This document shows positions 54,865-63,755 of a stretch of DNA of 64,000 bases, one piece after another (position 1 is the first letter of the stretch; each line of letters begins with the position of its first letter). A program made the translations under genes and the position numbers. Source of the DNA: Deltaproteobacteria bacterium (GTDB lineage: Bacteria > Myxococcota_A > Polyangia > Nannocystales > Nannocystaceae); assembly GCA_003696955.1 (NCBI GenBank), contig RFGU01000015.1:27561-91560 (forward strand). Direction: 5' to 3'. The notes beneath the pieces were generated by a model. The model did no database searches and was not told where the DNA came from. It was given only the letters and a program-made list of their open reading frames with translations.

Positions 54865-55314
54865 TCAGAACGGGATGTCGTCGTCGGCCACACCGCCGCC
54901 GCCCATGTCGTCCCCGAAGGACGGCCCGGCACCGAAGTCGTCGCCGGACGGGGGCGGCACGTCGCCTTCACCCCGTCCGCCACGACCGCCGCCGAGGAAC
55001 TGCACGTTGTCGGCCACGACCTCGGTGACGTAGCGCTTGTTGCCGTCGCGGTCCTGGTAGCTTCGGGTCTGCAGCCGTCCCTCCACGAAGACCTGGCGGC
55101 CCTTGCTGAGGTACTGGGCGCACCGCTCGCCCTGCTGGCCCCACACGACCACCCGGTGCCATTCGGTCTGGCTCTGCTGCTGTCCGCCGCGGTCGGTGTA
55201 GCTGCGGGTGGTGGCCACGTTGAGCTGGCACACGGGCGTGTTGTTGCTGGTGAACCGCAGTTCGGGGTCACGCCCGAGGTTGCCGAGCAAGAAGACTTTG
55301 TTGACGCCTGCCAT
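54865..55314 (-). CDS. ssb: single-stranded DNA-binding protein
   Basis: Binds and protects single-stranded DNA in replication and repair. The 149 residues hold the OB fold (about 1-108: [18 protein letters not shown], then [18 protein letters not shown] and [15 protein letters not shown]), a Gly-rich linker and the acidic tip DDDIPF that recruits partner proteins. GGAG lies 8 bases before ATG 55314. It is a single gene, divergent from the glycosyltransferase-like gene across 285 bases. Confidence 0.97.
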   Translation of the reverse strand: MAGVNKVFLLGNLGRDPELRFTSNNTPVCQLNVATTRSYTDRGGQQQSQTEWHRVVVWGQQGERCAQYLSKGRQVFVEGRLQTRSYQDRDGNKRYVTEVVADNVQFLGGGRGGRGEGDVPPPSGDDFGAGPSFGDDMGGGGVADDDIPF

Positions 55315-55599
55315 GGGATCTGCTCCGTCGTTCGAGATGGGTACGTCCCGACGAACCCACGGCGGGCACGTCGGTGTTGGCTCCGCGGCCCCCGCCACCC
55401 CGCGAGGGGGAACGGACGGGCCAGGTTTGGTGCGGGACCAGCGTCGGCCGTGGCCGCCATGTTTTGCACACGCGAGCCCGTGGGAAAAGGGCCGCGTGCG
55501 CGCTCGACGGACGACGGGGCGTGCACGGCGTTTCGCAGCCATGGACGGCATGTTGCGCACTTGACGCCCGACGGGGGACGGCCCCAATTTGGAGCCAGC

Positions 55600-56199
55600 G
55601 TGCTCGACCTTTCCTTCGTCCTGCCACTGCGCAACGCCGAGCGATTCGTCGCCGCGCTGGTGCGGTCGGTGGCGGCCGTGGGCCGGAGCCTCGCCGTGGG
55701 CGGCAACGGAGGGCCCCGCTTCGAGATCCTCGCCCTCGACGAGCGATCCGGGGACAACACCCTCGCCCTCCTGAGCCTCCTCCACGGCCAGATCGCGGAG
55801 CTTCGCACGGTGCAGGACCTCCCGCCCGGCACCGCCCTGGCGCGGGGCATCAAGCTCGCCAAGGGGGAGATCGTGGTGTTCGTGGACCACCCCACCGACG
55901 AGGATCTGCTGCGCTGGGCCAGCGAGCAGGTGGCCCGCGGGCATCGCGCAGCTGTCGTTCCGGGAGAAGTCCTCGCGATCCGCCGGGAGGACGCCGTCAC
56001 CCACCTCTCGGGCATGCGGGGCGGCCTCGTCACCGCCCAGGACCGGATCCGCCGGCATCTGTCCCCCAGCGACGGCGCCCTCGCCTTCAGCCCACCTCCC
56101 GATCGCGGCGTCGCCGAACGCGCACGACTCGGGGCTCGCACCGTGGCGGCGCGGCTCGGCCTTCGGCGCCTCGACCGCCCGGGCAAGGGCGCCGCGTAA
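55600..56199 (+). CDS. short glycosyltransferase family 2-like protein
   Basis: The 199-residue protein resembles the first half of GT-A fold, family 2 enzymes: [14 protein letters not shown] at the start, [18 protein letters not shown], and the donor-site strand [17 protein letters not shown]. The metal-binding DxD of active enzymes is replaced by DHP. The acceptor half is short and Arg-rich. Either it is a degenerate or regulatory member or it uses another mechanism. GGAG lies 5 bases before GTG 55600. It is followed by rseP after 23 bases. Confidence 0.68.
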   Translation: MLDLSFVLPLRNAERFVAALVRSVAAVGRSLAVGGNGGPRFEILALDERSGDNTLALLSLLHGQIAELRTVQDLPPGTALARGIKLAKGEIVVFVDHPTDEDLLRWASEQVARGHRAAVVPGEVLAIRREDAVTHLSGMRGGLVTAQDRIRRHLSPSDGALAFSPPPDRGVAERARLGARTVAARLGLRRLDRPGKGAA

Positions 56200-56210
56200 C
56201 GCGCCGCTGC

Positions 56211-56216
56211 TATAGT
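56211..56216 (+). promoter_or_regulatory. -10 element TATAGT of rseP (leaderless)
   Basis: TATAGT, 6 bases, GTG 56223. It is the best single match to TATAAT among the leaderless starts. Confidence 0.6.
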
Positions 56217-56222
56217 CCCGCC

Positions 56223-57254
56223 GTGGAGTGGCTCCTCGCCATCGTCGCCCTCTGCCTCGTCATCGTCGTGCACGAGTTCGGCCACTACGTGGCCGCCGTC
56301 GCTACGGGGATGAAGGTGGACCGGTTCAGCGTCTTCGGGATCGGGCCGGCGATCCTGCGGCTCGGCACCTATCGCGGCACCGAGTTCGTCATCGGCGCGA
56401 TCCCCTTCGGGGCGTACGTCCTGATCCGAGGGATGGAGCCCGAGGACGAGCCAGCGGGCGATCCGGACCCCGACAGCCCCAATTTCCGCGACAAGCCCCT
56501 GTGGGCCCGGTTCCTCGCCCTCTTCGGCGGGCCGGCGGCGAACTACCTGGCCGCCATGGCGATCTTCTTCGGGATCTTCGCGTCCGTCGGCACCGAGGCG
56601 GTGGCCGTCGGCGGATTCTCGGAGCCTTCGCCCGCCCAGGCCGCCGGCCTCGAGATCGGCGACCGGATCGTCGAGGTGGCCGGGGTGCCCATCGAACCCC
56701 CGGGGGCCGCTCGGAAGGTGGTCGAGGCCACCAAGGAACACCTCGGCGAGACGATTCCCATCGTCGTGGAACGTGACGGAGCCCGCCGGTCGTTCCAGGT
56801 TACCTTGAACCCCGAGCCCCCCGCCCTCGGGGTCAGCCTCGCCGTCTCCCCATGGGGCCAGCCGGTGCCCATGGCCAAGGCCGCGAAGCTGGCCGTGGCC
56901 CGGCCCCTCGAGATCTCCGCCGCGCAGCTCGAGGCGCTCTACCTGTTGGTCGCCGGCAAGCTCGAAGCGGAACTGACCGGCCCCGTCGGGATCGTCAAAC
57001 AGATCAAGCAGTCGGCCGAGGCCGGCGTGGTCCCGTTCTTCTTCATGACGGCCTTCATCAGCACCCTGCTCGGGCTGTTCAACCTCTTGCCCCTTCCGGC
57101 CCTCGACGGTGGACGGATCGTCTTCCTCGGCTACGAACTCGTCACGCGGCGCCGCCCGAGCCCGCAGGTCGAAGGGTGGGTGCACGGCGTAGGCATCATC
57201 GCGCTGCTCCTCTTGATGGTGCTCGTCACCATCGGAGACGTTCGCGGCGGCTGA
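56223..57254 (+). CDS. rseP: site-2 intramembrane metalloprotease, RseP/M50 family
   Basis: Cleaves membrane proteins within the bilayer, typically anti-sigma factors. The 343 residues have the zinc motif HEFGH at 17-21 in the first membrane helix, one PDZ domain (about 130-210; [20 protein letters not shown]) and the third zinc ligand in [11 protein letters not shown] (about 290). At this length it has one PDZ rather than two. GTG 56223 is set by the TATAGT box and by HEFGH falling at the normal distance. uvrC follows after 11 bases. Confidence 0.94.
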   Translation: MEWLLAIVALCLVIVVHEFGHYVAAVATGMKVDRFSVFGIGPAILRLGTYRGTEFVIGAIPFGAYVLIRGMEPEDEPAGDPDPDSPNFRDKPLWARFLALFGGPAANYLAAMAIFFGIFASVGTEAVAVGGFSEPSPAQAAGLEIGDRIVEVAGVPIEPPGAARKVVEATKEHLGETIPIVVERDGARRSFQVTLNPEPPALGVSLAVSPWGQPVPMAKAAKLAVARPLEISAAQLEALYLLVAGKLEAELTGPVGIVKQIKQSAEAGVVPFFFMTAFISTLLGLFNLLPLPALDGGRIVFLGYELVTRRRPSPQVEGWVHGVGIIALLLLMVLVTIGDVRGG

Positions 57255-57265
57255 GACGAAGGGTC

Positions 57266-59284
57266 ATGGCCCGGCGCACCCGCGACCCGGCCTTCGTTCC
57301 GCGGATCCAATCGGCCGACGACCTGGCGGCTGCGGTCGAGCGCCTGCCCGACGCGCCCGGCGTCTACATCATGCGCGACCGCAAGGGGGGGTACCTCTAC
57401 GTGGGCAAGGCCACCCGGATCCGCGCCCGCGTCCGCCAGTACTTCTCCGGCCACGACACCCGGAGGTTCGTGCCGCGGCTCGCCGAACTCGTCGGGGACG
57501 TCGAGACCATCGTCACGGAGTCCGAGAAGCAGGCCCTGCTCCTCGAGAACAACCTGATCAAACGCTTGAAGCCCCGCTTCAACGTCCAGCTCCGGGACGA
57601 CAAGAACTTCCTCGTCCTGCGGCTCGATCCCACGGCGACGTGGCCCCGGCTCGAACTCGTGCGCCGAATCAAGCGTGACGGCGCCTTCTACTTCGGCCCC
57701 TACCCCTCGGCCCGCGCGGCCCGGGCCACCTTGCGAGTGGTCAACCGGCACTTTCGCCTACGCACCTGCACGGACTTCGTGCTGCGTACGCGCAAACGTC
57801 CCTGCTTGCAGTATCATATCGAACGCTGTCCCGCACCTTGCGTCCTCGACGTGGATCGAGAACGATACAACGAGGCCGTGCGGGACGTGGCGCTCTTCCT
57901 ACGGGGCGAGGCGGACGAACTCATCCGGAGCCTCGAGACCCGCATGAAGGCCGCGGCCGACGCCCTCGAATTCGAGCGCGCCGCGACCCTGCGCGACCAG
58001 ATCGCGAACCTTCAATCGGTGCTCGCCGCCCAGGAGGTGGTCAGCGAGCGCCAGGAGTCCTTCGACGCGGTCGGCGTCTATCGCGAGGGCGGACAGTTGG
58101 AGTTTACGGTACTCGAGATCCGCGGCGGCCGCGTGACGGGGCACGCGAGCCACTCGGAGCGGGGGATGGAGTTTCCGACGGCCGAGGTCCTCGCGGGGTT
58201 CCTTGGGGCCCACTACGGTGCCCGTCCCATCGCGGTGCCCGAAATCCTGCTGCCCGAGCCCCTCGACGAGGACGATCGGTCCGCCCTCGAGGCGTGGCTC
58301 ACCGAGCAGGCGGGCCGCACGGTCCGCATCTCGGTCCCCCGGCGCGGCCGAAGGCTTCGGATCCTGCGGCTTGCCGAACGCAACGCCGCAGCCAACTTCG
58401 CCACCCGCCGCAACCGCCGGGAGGACCAAGCGTTCGTGCTCGAACGCCTCGCGGCCCGGCTCGGACTGTCTCGCCCGCCGCACCGCATCGAGTGCTACGA
58501 CATCAGCCATACCCAGGGCAGCGAGCCGAGGGCATCGCTGGTGGTCTTCCAGGACGGCGAACCGGATCGCGCGGCCTACCGCACGTTTCGCATCCGGGGA
58601 ACGGGGGGCGAGCCCGGCCAGAACGACGACTTCGCCAGCATGTACGAGGTCCTGTCCCGGCGGATTGCCCGGGCCGGAGAAGACGCCGAGGCGAAGCGAT
58701 GGCCCCTGCCCGACCTCATCGTGGTGGACGGCGGCAAGGGCCAGCTCGCGCGGGCGCTGGCCGCCCTTTCGGACCTCGGCGTCCCGGTGGGCCCCGAGGG
58801 CGTGGAGGTGGTGGCGCTCGCGAAGGAGCGGCGTACCCTCCGCCCCACCTCGCACCGCACCGGCGCAGGTGCCACGCGCATCCTCGACGCCGCCCCCGGA
58901 GCGGCCCTGCGCGCCGCGGCGGTGGCGGCCCCGCCCGAGGATGCCTACGAGGTGCGACCCGAGCGGGTCTACGTGCCGGGCAAGAAGGACCCCATCCTGC
59001 TGCGGCCGGGCACCTCCGAGCGCCTGCTCATGGAGCGGATCCGCGACGAGGCCCATCGTTTCGCCATCACGGCCCACCGCAAGGCCCGCCGCCGCGCCGC
59101 CGTGCGCAGCCGTCTGTCGGAGATCCCGGGCATCGGCCCCAAACTCGAGCGAACGCTGCTGGCACGCTTCGGCTCATTGCGCCGGATCGCCGCGGCGAGC
59201 GCCGAGGACCTTTGCGCCGTACCCGGGATCGGCCCCAAGACGGCCCACACGATCCTCGCAGCCCTCGGCCGCGACGTATCGTGA
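57266..59284 (+). CDS. uvrC: excinuclease ABC subunit C
   Basis: Makes both incisions in nucleotide excision repair. The 672 residues show the GIY-YIG nuclease (about 28-110; PGVYIMRDRKGGYLYVGKAT), the four-Cys cluster motif (CTDFVLRTRKRPCLQYHIERC and PAPC, about 170-192), the UVR domain for UvrB contact (ALEFERAATLRDQI), and the RNase H-like second nuclease (IECYDISHTQGSEPRAS; DLIVVDGGKGQL). Two C-terminal helix-hairpin-helix motifs (IPGIGPKLE; VPGIGPKTA) follow. It sits 11 bases after rseP. AAGGG precedes ATG 57266. Confidence 0.97.
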   Translation: MARRTRDPAFVPRIQSADDLAAAVERLPDAPGVYIMRDRKGGYLYVGKATRIRARVRQYFSGHDTRRFVPRLAELVGDVETIVTESEKQALLLENNLIKRLKPRFNVQLRDDKNFLVLRLDPTATWPRLELVRRIKRDGAFYFGPYPSARAARATLRVVNRHFRLRTCTDFVLRTRKRPCLQYHIERCPAPCVLDVDRERYNEAVRDVALFLRGEADELIRSLETRMKAAADALEFERAATLRDQIANLQSVLAAQEVVSERQESFDAVGVYREGGQLEFTVLEIRGGRVTGHASHSERGMEFPTAEVLAGFLGAHYGARPIAVPEILLPEPLDEDDRSALEAWLTEQAGRTVRISVPRRGRRLRILRLAERNAAANFATRRNRREDQAFVLERLAARLGLSRPPHRIECYDISHTQGSEPRASLVVFQDGEPDRAAYRTFRIRGTGGEPGQNDDFASMYEVLSRRIARAGEDAEAKRWPLPDLIVVDGGKGQLARALAALSDLGVPVGPEGVEVVALAKERRTLRPTSHRTGAGATRILDAAPGAALRAAAVAAPPEDAYEVRPERVYVPGKKDPILLRPGTSERLLMERIRDEAHRFAITAHRKARRRAAVRSRLSEIPGIGPKLERTLLARFGSLRRIAAASAEDLCAVPGIGPKTAHTILAALGRDVS

Positions 59285-59302
59285 CGGACGAGGCGGCCGG
59301 GC

Positions 59303-60448
59303 CTACGACACCAGCACGCGAGCGAACGCCTCGCGGTGGTCCTCCTCGAACACCTCGAAGGCGTCCCTCGAAGGGCCGCGCCACAGGTGGATCCCAGGGG
59401 GCAGGTGCAGGTAGATGGCGCGGGCGGTGGCGAGGGTCGCCGGCGCAAGGTCGAGGTCGAGCTCACGTCCCGCCTCGCGGGCCACGTACGCGAGGGCCTT
59501 CGTCGGACGGCCCCCCGCGTCCCACGTCCGCATCCGCCATCGCTCGACGTGTCGACGTGCCGCGAGGAAGTCGCGCTTGGCCCCGTTGCACCGCCCGTGG
59601 GCCAGCACCAGGTTCGCGATCCCGTCGTCGGGGTGACGTGCGAACGGGATGAAGTGATCGATCTGGCAGGTCCTGCGCCGCAGGTCGCCGCCGCAGTAGA
59701 AGCATCGCCCCTCCTGCAGATCCCAGAGGGGCCCCCGCACCGCGGCCGCGGTCTCGCGGGCCGGAGCGAAGAGGAAGCGCTCGAGGTCGGCCTCGGGCAG
59801 GTCGTTGATCCTCGCGACCATGGACGCCCACTGGCGCTCGACGACCGGACGCAAGATCCCCGCGAGGCGCACGAGCGCCTCCCCCACGCCCGGAAACAAC
59901 AGGATCCGGTTGTCGAACGCACTGGCCTCGCCACGCTGGTAGGCCCGCACGTCGGACCGTCGCGGCGCCTCCGAGGTCTCCTCGGGCCCCCATCCGATGC
60001 GGTACAAGAGATCGATGGAGCGGCCGCCCACGAGTTGCAGGCGTGGCAAGGGGTTGCGGATGAGGTACCACTCCACCTCGTCCACGAGCCGAGCGAAGCC
60101 CTCGGGGTCCTCGCGCCGCGCCCGATGCCACCCGGGCATGCCGCGTGCTTCGCGGTACGACACGATTTCTTGCAGGATCCGGGCCTGGCCGCGCCGGTTC
60201 TGCCGCAGGACCCGTCCCTCGGCGAAGCGCTCCGCGTGACGGAAGTAGAGCCATGTGACCTTCTCGGCCAGCTGGCGGGTGGTGATCACGTCGGGGGCGG
60301 CACCGTCCTCGGCCACCTGCTCGATGCACACGTCGACGAGGCCGAGGAGCACGGCGTACTTGTAGGTGGTGGTGGTCGCGGCCCGGCCGAGCAGGAAGAG
60401 GACGCGCTCTGCGAAGCGCACCACGTCGTCGGCAGCCGGCTCCGTCAC
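59303..60448 (-). CDS. HNH endonuclease domain protein
   Basis: The 381-residue protein has a helical N-terminal half of unknown type (TTTTYKYAVLLGLVDVCIEQ near 20) and a C-terminal HNH domain (about 254-310): CFYCGGDL, then DHFIPFARHPDDGIANLVLAHGRCN and K. The Cys pairs, DH and N supply the zinc and catalytic sites. Related proteins of this layout are scattered in bacteria, often of unknown role. The GTG start overlaps the HIT gene stop by 3 bases (GTGA), so both are co-translated. Confidence 0.82.
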   Translation of the reverse strand: MTEPAADDVVRFAERVLFLLGRAATTTTYKYAVLLGLVDVCIEQVAEDGAAPDVITTRQLAEKVTWLYFRHAERFAEGRVLRQNRRGQARILQEIVSYREARGMPGWHRARREDPEGFARLVDEVEWYLIRNPLPRLQLVGGRSIDLLYRIGWGPEETSEAPRRSDVRAYQRGEASAFDNRILLFPGVGEALVRLAGILRPVVERQWASMVARINDLPEADLERFLFAPARETAAAVRGPLWDLQEGRCFYCGGDLRRRTCQIDHFIPFARHPDDGIANLVLAHGRCNGAKRDFLAARRHVERWRMRTWDAGGRPTKALAYVAREAGRELDLDLAPATLATARAIYLHLPPGIHLWRGPSRDAFEVFEEDHREAFARVLVS

Positions 60449-60828
60449 GATCTCCAGTACCTCGCCTTGTCGGGGATCACCCACCGCACGCCGCCACGCG
60501 GGTCCGGCACGTCCCCGCGGCGGCGGGGAACGACGTGGACGTGGGCGTGGGTCACCGTCTGGCCGGCGGCGGCACCGACGTTCACCCCGACGTTGAAGCC
60601 GTCGGGCGCGAGACGCTGCCGCAAATGAGCGACGACCTCGTCCACCAGGTCCCACACGGCGCGCCGATCCTCCGGTGGCAACTCGAAGAGGTCCGCCACG
60701 CACGCTCGCGGCACCACCAGGGTGTGTCCCGGCGCCACGGGATAGGCGTCGGCGAGGGCCACGGCCCGGTCCGCCGCGAGCACGATTTCACCAGCTGCAA
60801 TCCGAGCGCAGAACGGACACGGCGGCAC
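60445..60828 (-). CDS. HIT-family nucleotide hydrolase
   Basis: The 127-residue protein has a zinc-like CPFC at 4-7, the substrate loop, and the catalytic triad motif THAHVHVVPR (His-x-His-x-His) near 93. It likely hydrolyses a dinucleoside polyphosphate or nucleoside phosphoramidate (Hint/Fhit group). TAGGAT lies 7 bases before GTG 60828. It heads an operon with the HNH gene. Confidence 0.93.
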   Translation of the reverse strand: MPPCPFCARIAAGEIVLAADRAVALADAYPVAPGHTLVVPRACVADLFELPPEDRRAVWDLVDEVVAHLRQRLAPDGFNVGVNVGAAAGQTVTHAHVHVVPRRRGDVPDPRGGVRWVIPDKARYWRS

Positions 60829-60835
60829 GAAGCGG

Positions 60836-60841
60836 ATCCTA
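60836..60841 (-). promoter_or_regulatory. -10 element TAGGAT of the HIT gene (leaderless)
   Basis: TAGGAT lies 7 bases before GTG 60828; no Shine-Dalgarno sequence. Confidence 0.55.
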
Positions 60842-60882
60842 CCATGGGGCAGGATGACCGCGCCCCCGACCGATCACCGGGC

Positions 60883-61545
60883 TCATGCCAGTCGCCGCAA
60901 CAGATCCCACACCACGCGGGCGGTCGCACCCCACAGGGGCACGCGCAGGCCCAGGTCGAAGCTGTGCAAGTCGTACGTCCGGCCCCGGTAGGGTACGCGA
61001 CCTTCGATCCGGTGGATCCGCGGATCGGCCAGCCGGGCCAGGGACGGCACGAAGACCCGGGCCACCTCCCCCGAGTTCGGCACGGGACGAAACGACGGCG
61101 GAGCCACGGCGACGAACGGCACGATCCAAAAGCCCGTCGGCGTGGGGACCGGACCGAGGCGTCCGAGGGGGTCGACGGGCTCGGCAAGGCCCACCTCTTC
61201 TTCGGCCTCGCGCAGGGCGGTGTGCCAAAGGTCGCGATCACCGGGCTCGGGCTTGCCCCCGGGCAGCGCGATCTGCCCCGCATGGTTCGTAAGCTCCGCG
61301 CTGCGTTCGATGAGCACGAGCCCCGGACCACCGTCACGCTCGTCGGCCTCGCCTTCGGGCGTGAGCAACGCCAACACGCTCGCCGTTCGCAGCGGCTCGC
61401 GGGCGGGCGGCACCGGCGGGGCTCCGCGTTCGAGCCTCCCCGCAAGGCGCGCAGCGATCTCGTCGACGGGAACGCGCAATGCCTCGGGTGAAGGTGCGGG
61501 CCCCGCGAGGGGGTCTGCGGGCCCGTCCTCCGGTCCGTCGGGCAC
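60883..61545 (-). CDS. Nudix hydrolase, CoA pyrophosphatase-like
   Basis: The 220-residue protein has the Nudix box GGKPEPGDRDLWHTALREAE plus EEVG, and before it NHAGQIALPGG, the UPF0035 pattern found in CoA pyrophosphatases (NudL/YeaB). It may clear oxidised CoA. The first 45 residues are Pro/Ala-rich. GTG 61545 is the likely start, 8 bases after the erpA stop; the Shine-Dalgarno sequence is weak. With erpA it forms a small operon. Confidence 0.88.
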   Translation of the reverse strand: MPDGPEDGPADPLAGPAPSPEALRVPVDEIAARLAGRLERGAPPVPPAREPLRTASVLALLTPEGEADERDGGPGLVLIERSAELTNHAGQIALPGGKPEPGDRDLWHTALREAEEEVGLAEPVDPLGRLGPVPTPTGFWIVPFVAVAPPSFRPVPNSGEVARVFVPSLARLADPRIHRIEGRVPYRGRTYDLHSFDLGLRVPLWGATARVVWDLLRRLA

Positions 61546-61553
61546 GGCGACCG

Positions 61554-61940
61554 TCAGACGCTGAAGCTCGACCCGCAGCCACAGCTTCCCGTGGCGTTGG
61601 GGTTGTTGAACTTGAAGCCCGCCCCGGCGAGCCCCTCGACGTAGTCGATGGTCGTGCCCATCAGGTACATGAGGCTCATCGGGTCGATGACCAGCTTGAC
61701 GCCGTGGCTCTCCGTCACCACGTCCCCCTCCGCCTGTTCGTCGAAGTACAGGTCGTACTGGAAGCCCGCACATCCGCCGCCGAGCACCTTGACGCGCAGC
61801 GCATAGTGATCCTCGATGGCCTCGGCGTCGCGGATCTCCTTGACCTTGTCCGCGGCGACCTCCGTCAGCGAAAGGGTCTCGGCCGGAGGCGGGGCCTCGA
61901 CGGTCGAGGTGGATGCAGGCTCGGTGGTGGTGGCGCTCAT
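61554..61940 (-). CDS. erpA: iron-sulfur insertion protein, ErpA/IscA type
   Basis: Carries Fe-S clusters to target enzymes. The 128 residues include an acidic/Thr-rich N-terminal tail of about 22 residues, then the A-type core with Cys in GGGCAGFQYDL (about 56) and the two C-terminal Cys in GSCGCGSSF. ErpA and IscA cannot be told apart by eye. AAGG lies 4-5 bases before ATG 61940. It is divergent from the 62196 lipoprotein gene. Confidence 0.93.
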   Translation of the reverse strand: MSATTTEPASTSTVEAPPPAETLSLTEVAADKVKEIRDAEAIEDHYALRVKVLGGGCAGFQYDLYFDEQAEGDVVTESHGVKLVIDPMSLMYLMGTTIDYVEGLAGAGFKFNNPNATGSCGCGSSFSV

Positions 61941-62170
61941 GGGACCTTCTTCGCGAGGGGGGCGGCAGGACGTCGCGAAGACCGCGTCCTTCCCCGCTCG
62001 GGCAAAGATGATGTGCGGAGGCCACGGGGTCAAGGCGCAGGCTCCGGGGCACGGCTGTCCGAGCGCCCGATGCCCCCGGATATTGCGGAATTTCCCCGCA
62101 AGCGGCGCACAGGGGGCCCGGCAGCGTTGACACTTCCCGCGCACCTTGCGTACCGTGCGACGGTCCGTCG

Positions 62171-62176
62171 TATTCT
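62171..62176 (+). promoter_or_regulatory. -10 element TATTCT upstream of the 62196 lipoprotein
   Basis: TATTCT lies 19 bases before ATG 62196, leaving a short leader with GGAG at 62186-62189. A TTG codon 7 bases past the box is in frame too, so a leaderless TTG start is possible. Confidence 0.4.
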
Positions 62177-62195
62177 CGCCCCGTTGGAGCCCGCC

Positions 62196-63731
62196 ATGGA
62201 ACGCCGCCTCCCCCGCCTCGCCTGTCCCGTGCTGTCCTTCCTCGTCCTCGCGGCCGCCTGCGGAGAGAGCCGCGAAGAGCGCCTCAAGCGCGAACTCGGC
62301 TACGAAGCTCAGGAGAAGCAGGAGGCGAAGACCGAGATCCCGGATATTCCGCCGCATCCGGATCGCGAGAAGCTCCGCCCCCTGCTCGAGGCCATCTACA
62401 GCCAGCCCAAGATCCCGGACGTCACCGAGGCCGACGTCCCCGACAATCCCCACCACTACGAACTCGAGCCGGGGGTCATGAGCGTCGTCAAGCTCCCCCA
62501 GGGGCTTTCGCCCGAGCAGAAGATCCGCGCCATCGTGAAGGCGACCGCCGAGGCCGACGCCTGGGCCTACCGCCCCAACATCCGCCGGCCCTATGCCGAC
62601 CAGATCCACAAGATCAAGCGCGGCTTCGGCGAGGACCAGGCCGAACTCATCCAGAAGGCCTACGCCGACCTCAAGCTCTTGTCCTTCTTCAACAGCCCCG
62701 AGGCCGATGCGGCCATCGCCAAGCTCCCCGCCGACGTCCGGCCCGTCGTCGAGCAGATGAAGGCGGAATACCAAAAGGGCAAGGAGGACGTCTGGAACCG
62801 GTGGATGAAGATCAAGATGTACGCCCGGCGGGTCGTCTCGCGGGACGAGCCCTTCCGCCCCCTGCTGCGGGACCTGCAGAAGCAGATGGGGCTCGAGGAG
62901 CCGCCGCCGCGCACCTGGATGGAGTCCATGGACGCCCCGTTCAAGGCGTGGGCCAAGGAGATCGCGGACAACGAGAAGCTCTTCGAGATGCTGACGAACC
63001 TCCGCGAGCCCAAGGATCGCGAGGCCTTCCTCACCGACACCCACTCCGTCTGGGCCATGGAGGGCAGTTCCATGGTTCCCGAGAAGGCCAAGGACGTGAA
63101 GATCGACCCGGACCTCGGGTTCGGCGTCCTGCGCGAGGACCTCGGCGGCGGATACAACGATCTCACGTTCGTCTTCTCCCGCAAGCTCAAGGGCGACAAG
63201 CTCCGCTACGCCTTCTTGCGGTCGATCATCTACGGCTCGCTCCTGCGTGACTTCCAGATGTTCGCCACCGCCGCCAACGACTTCGCCGAGCGGGACGCCG
63301 ACGGGAAGATCGATCCCAACACGGCCATGGTCCCCGACAAGTACGACCCGCTCTACGCCAAGTGCGGCTCGAAGGCGGCCCTCGACACCTTGCTGCTCCA
63401 CTACGGCAAGGACTTCCCGGTGCTGCAGGGCCTTCGCCCCTCCACGAAGAAGGCCGAGAAGATCCTCGACATCGCCCACGAATGCGTCATCGAGGGCGCC
63501 CGGCCGGACATCTACATTCCCGATCCCAACGATGACAAGGACGTGACGGGGCCCGCCCCCGGGACACGTCTGGCGCTCTACCAGATGCTCGCGCGCTTCG
63601 AGAAGCTCGACGTGAACATGGCCGCGATGGCCTCCGACGAGAAGACGGAGGAGGACGAGATCATCGAGGACGCCGAGGCGGTGCTCAAGCGGATCAAGGC
63701 CCAGCAGGAAGCGGGCAAGGGCGTCAAGTAG
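62196..63731 (+). CDS. large lipoprotein, unknown function
   Basis: Surface or periplasmic lipoprotein of 511 residues. The signal peptide ends in AAAC (about 22) without the Gly/Thr linker of the other lipoproteins. The mature part is highly charged and helical (EERLKRELGYEAQEKQEAK; KADADxx-like segments), with an acidic stretch ERDADGKIDPN that weakly resembles a calcium loop, and ends in a charged helix. No family recognised. ATG 62196 is supported by GGAG 6 bases upstream. ligA starts 24 bases after its stop. Confidence 0.78.
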   Translation: MERRLPRLACPVLSFLVLAAACGESREERLKRELGYEAQEKQEAKTEIPDIPPHPDREKLRPLLEAIYSQPKIPDVTEADVPDNPHHYELEPGVMSVVKLPQGLSPEQKIRAIVKATAEADAWAYRPNIRRPYADQIHKIKRGFGEDQAELIQKAYADLKLLSFFNSPEADAAIAKLPADVRPVVEQMKAEYQKGKEDVWNRWMKIKMYARRVVSRDEPFRPLLRDLQKQMGLEEPPPRTWMESMDAPFKAWAKEIADNEKLFEMLTNLREPKDREAFLTDTHSVWAMEGSSMVPEKAKDVKIDPDLGFGVLREDLGGGYNDLTFVFSRKLKGDKLRYAFLRSIIYGSLLRDFQMFATAANDFAERDADGKIDPNTAMVPDKYDPLYAKCGSKAALDTLLLHYGKDFPVLQGLRPSTKKAEKILDIAHECVIEGARPDIYIPDPNDDKDVTGPAPGTRLALYQMLARFEKLDVNMAAMASDEKTEEDEIIEDAEAVLKRIKAQQEAGKGVK

Positions 63732-63755
63732 AGGGCGTCCGCACGCATCCTCGCC

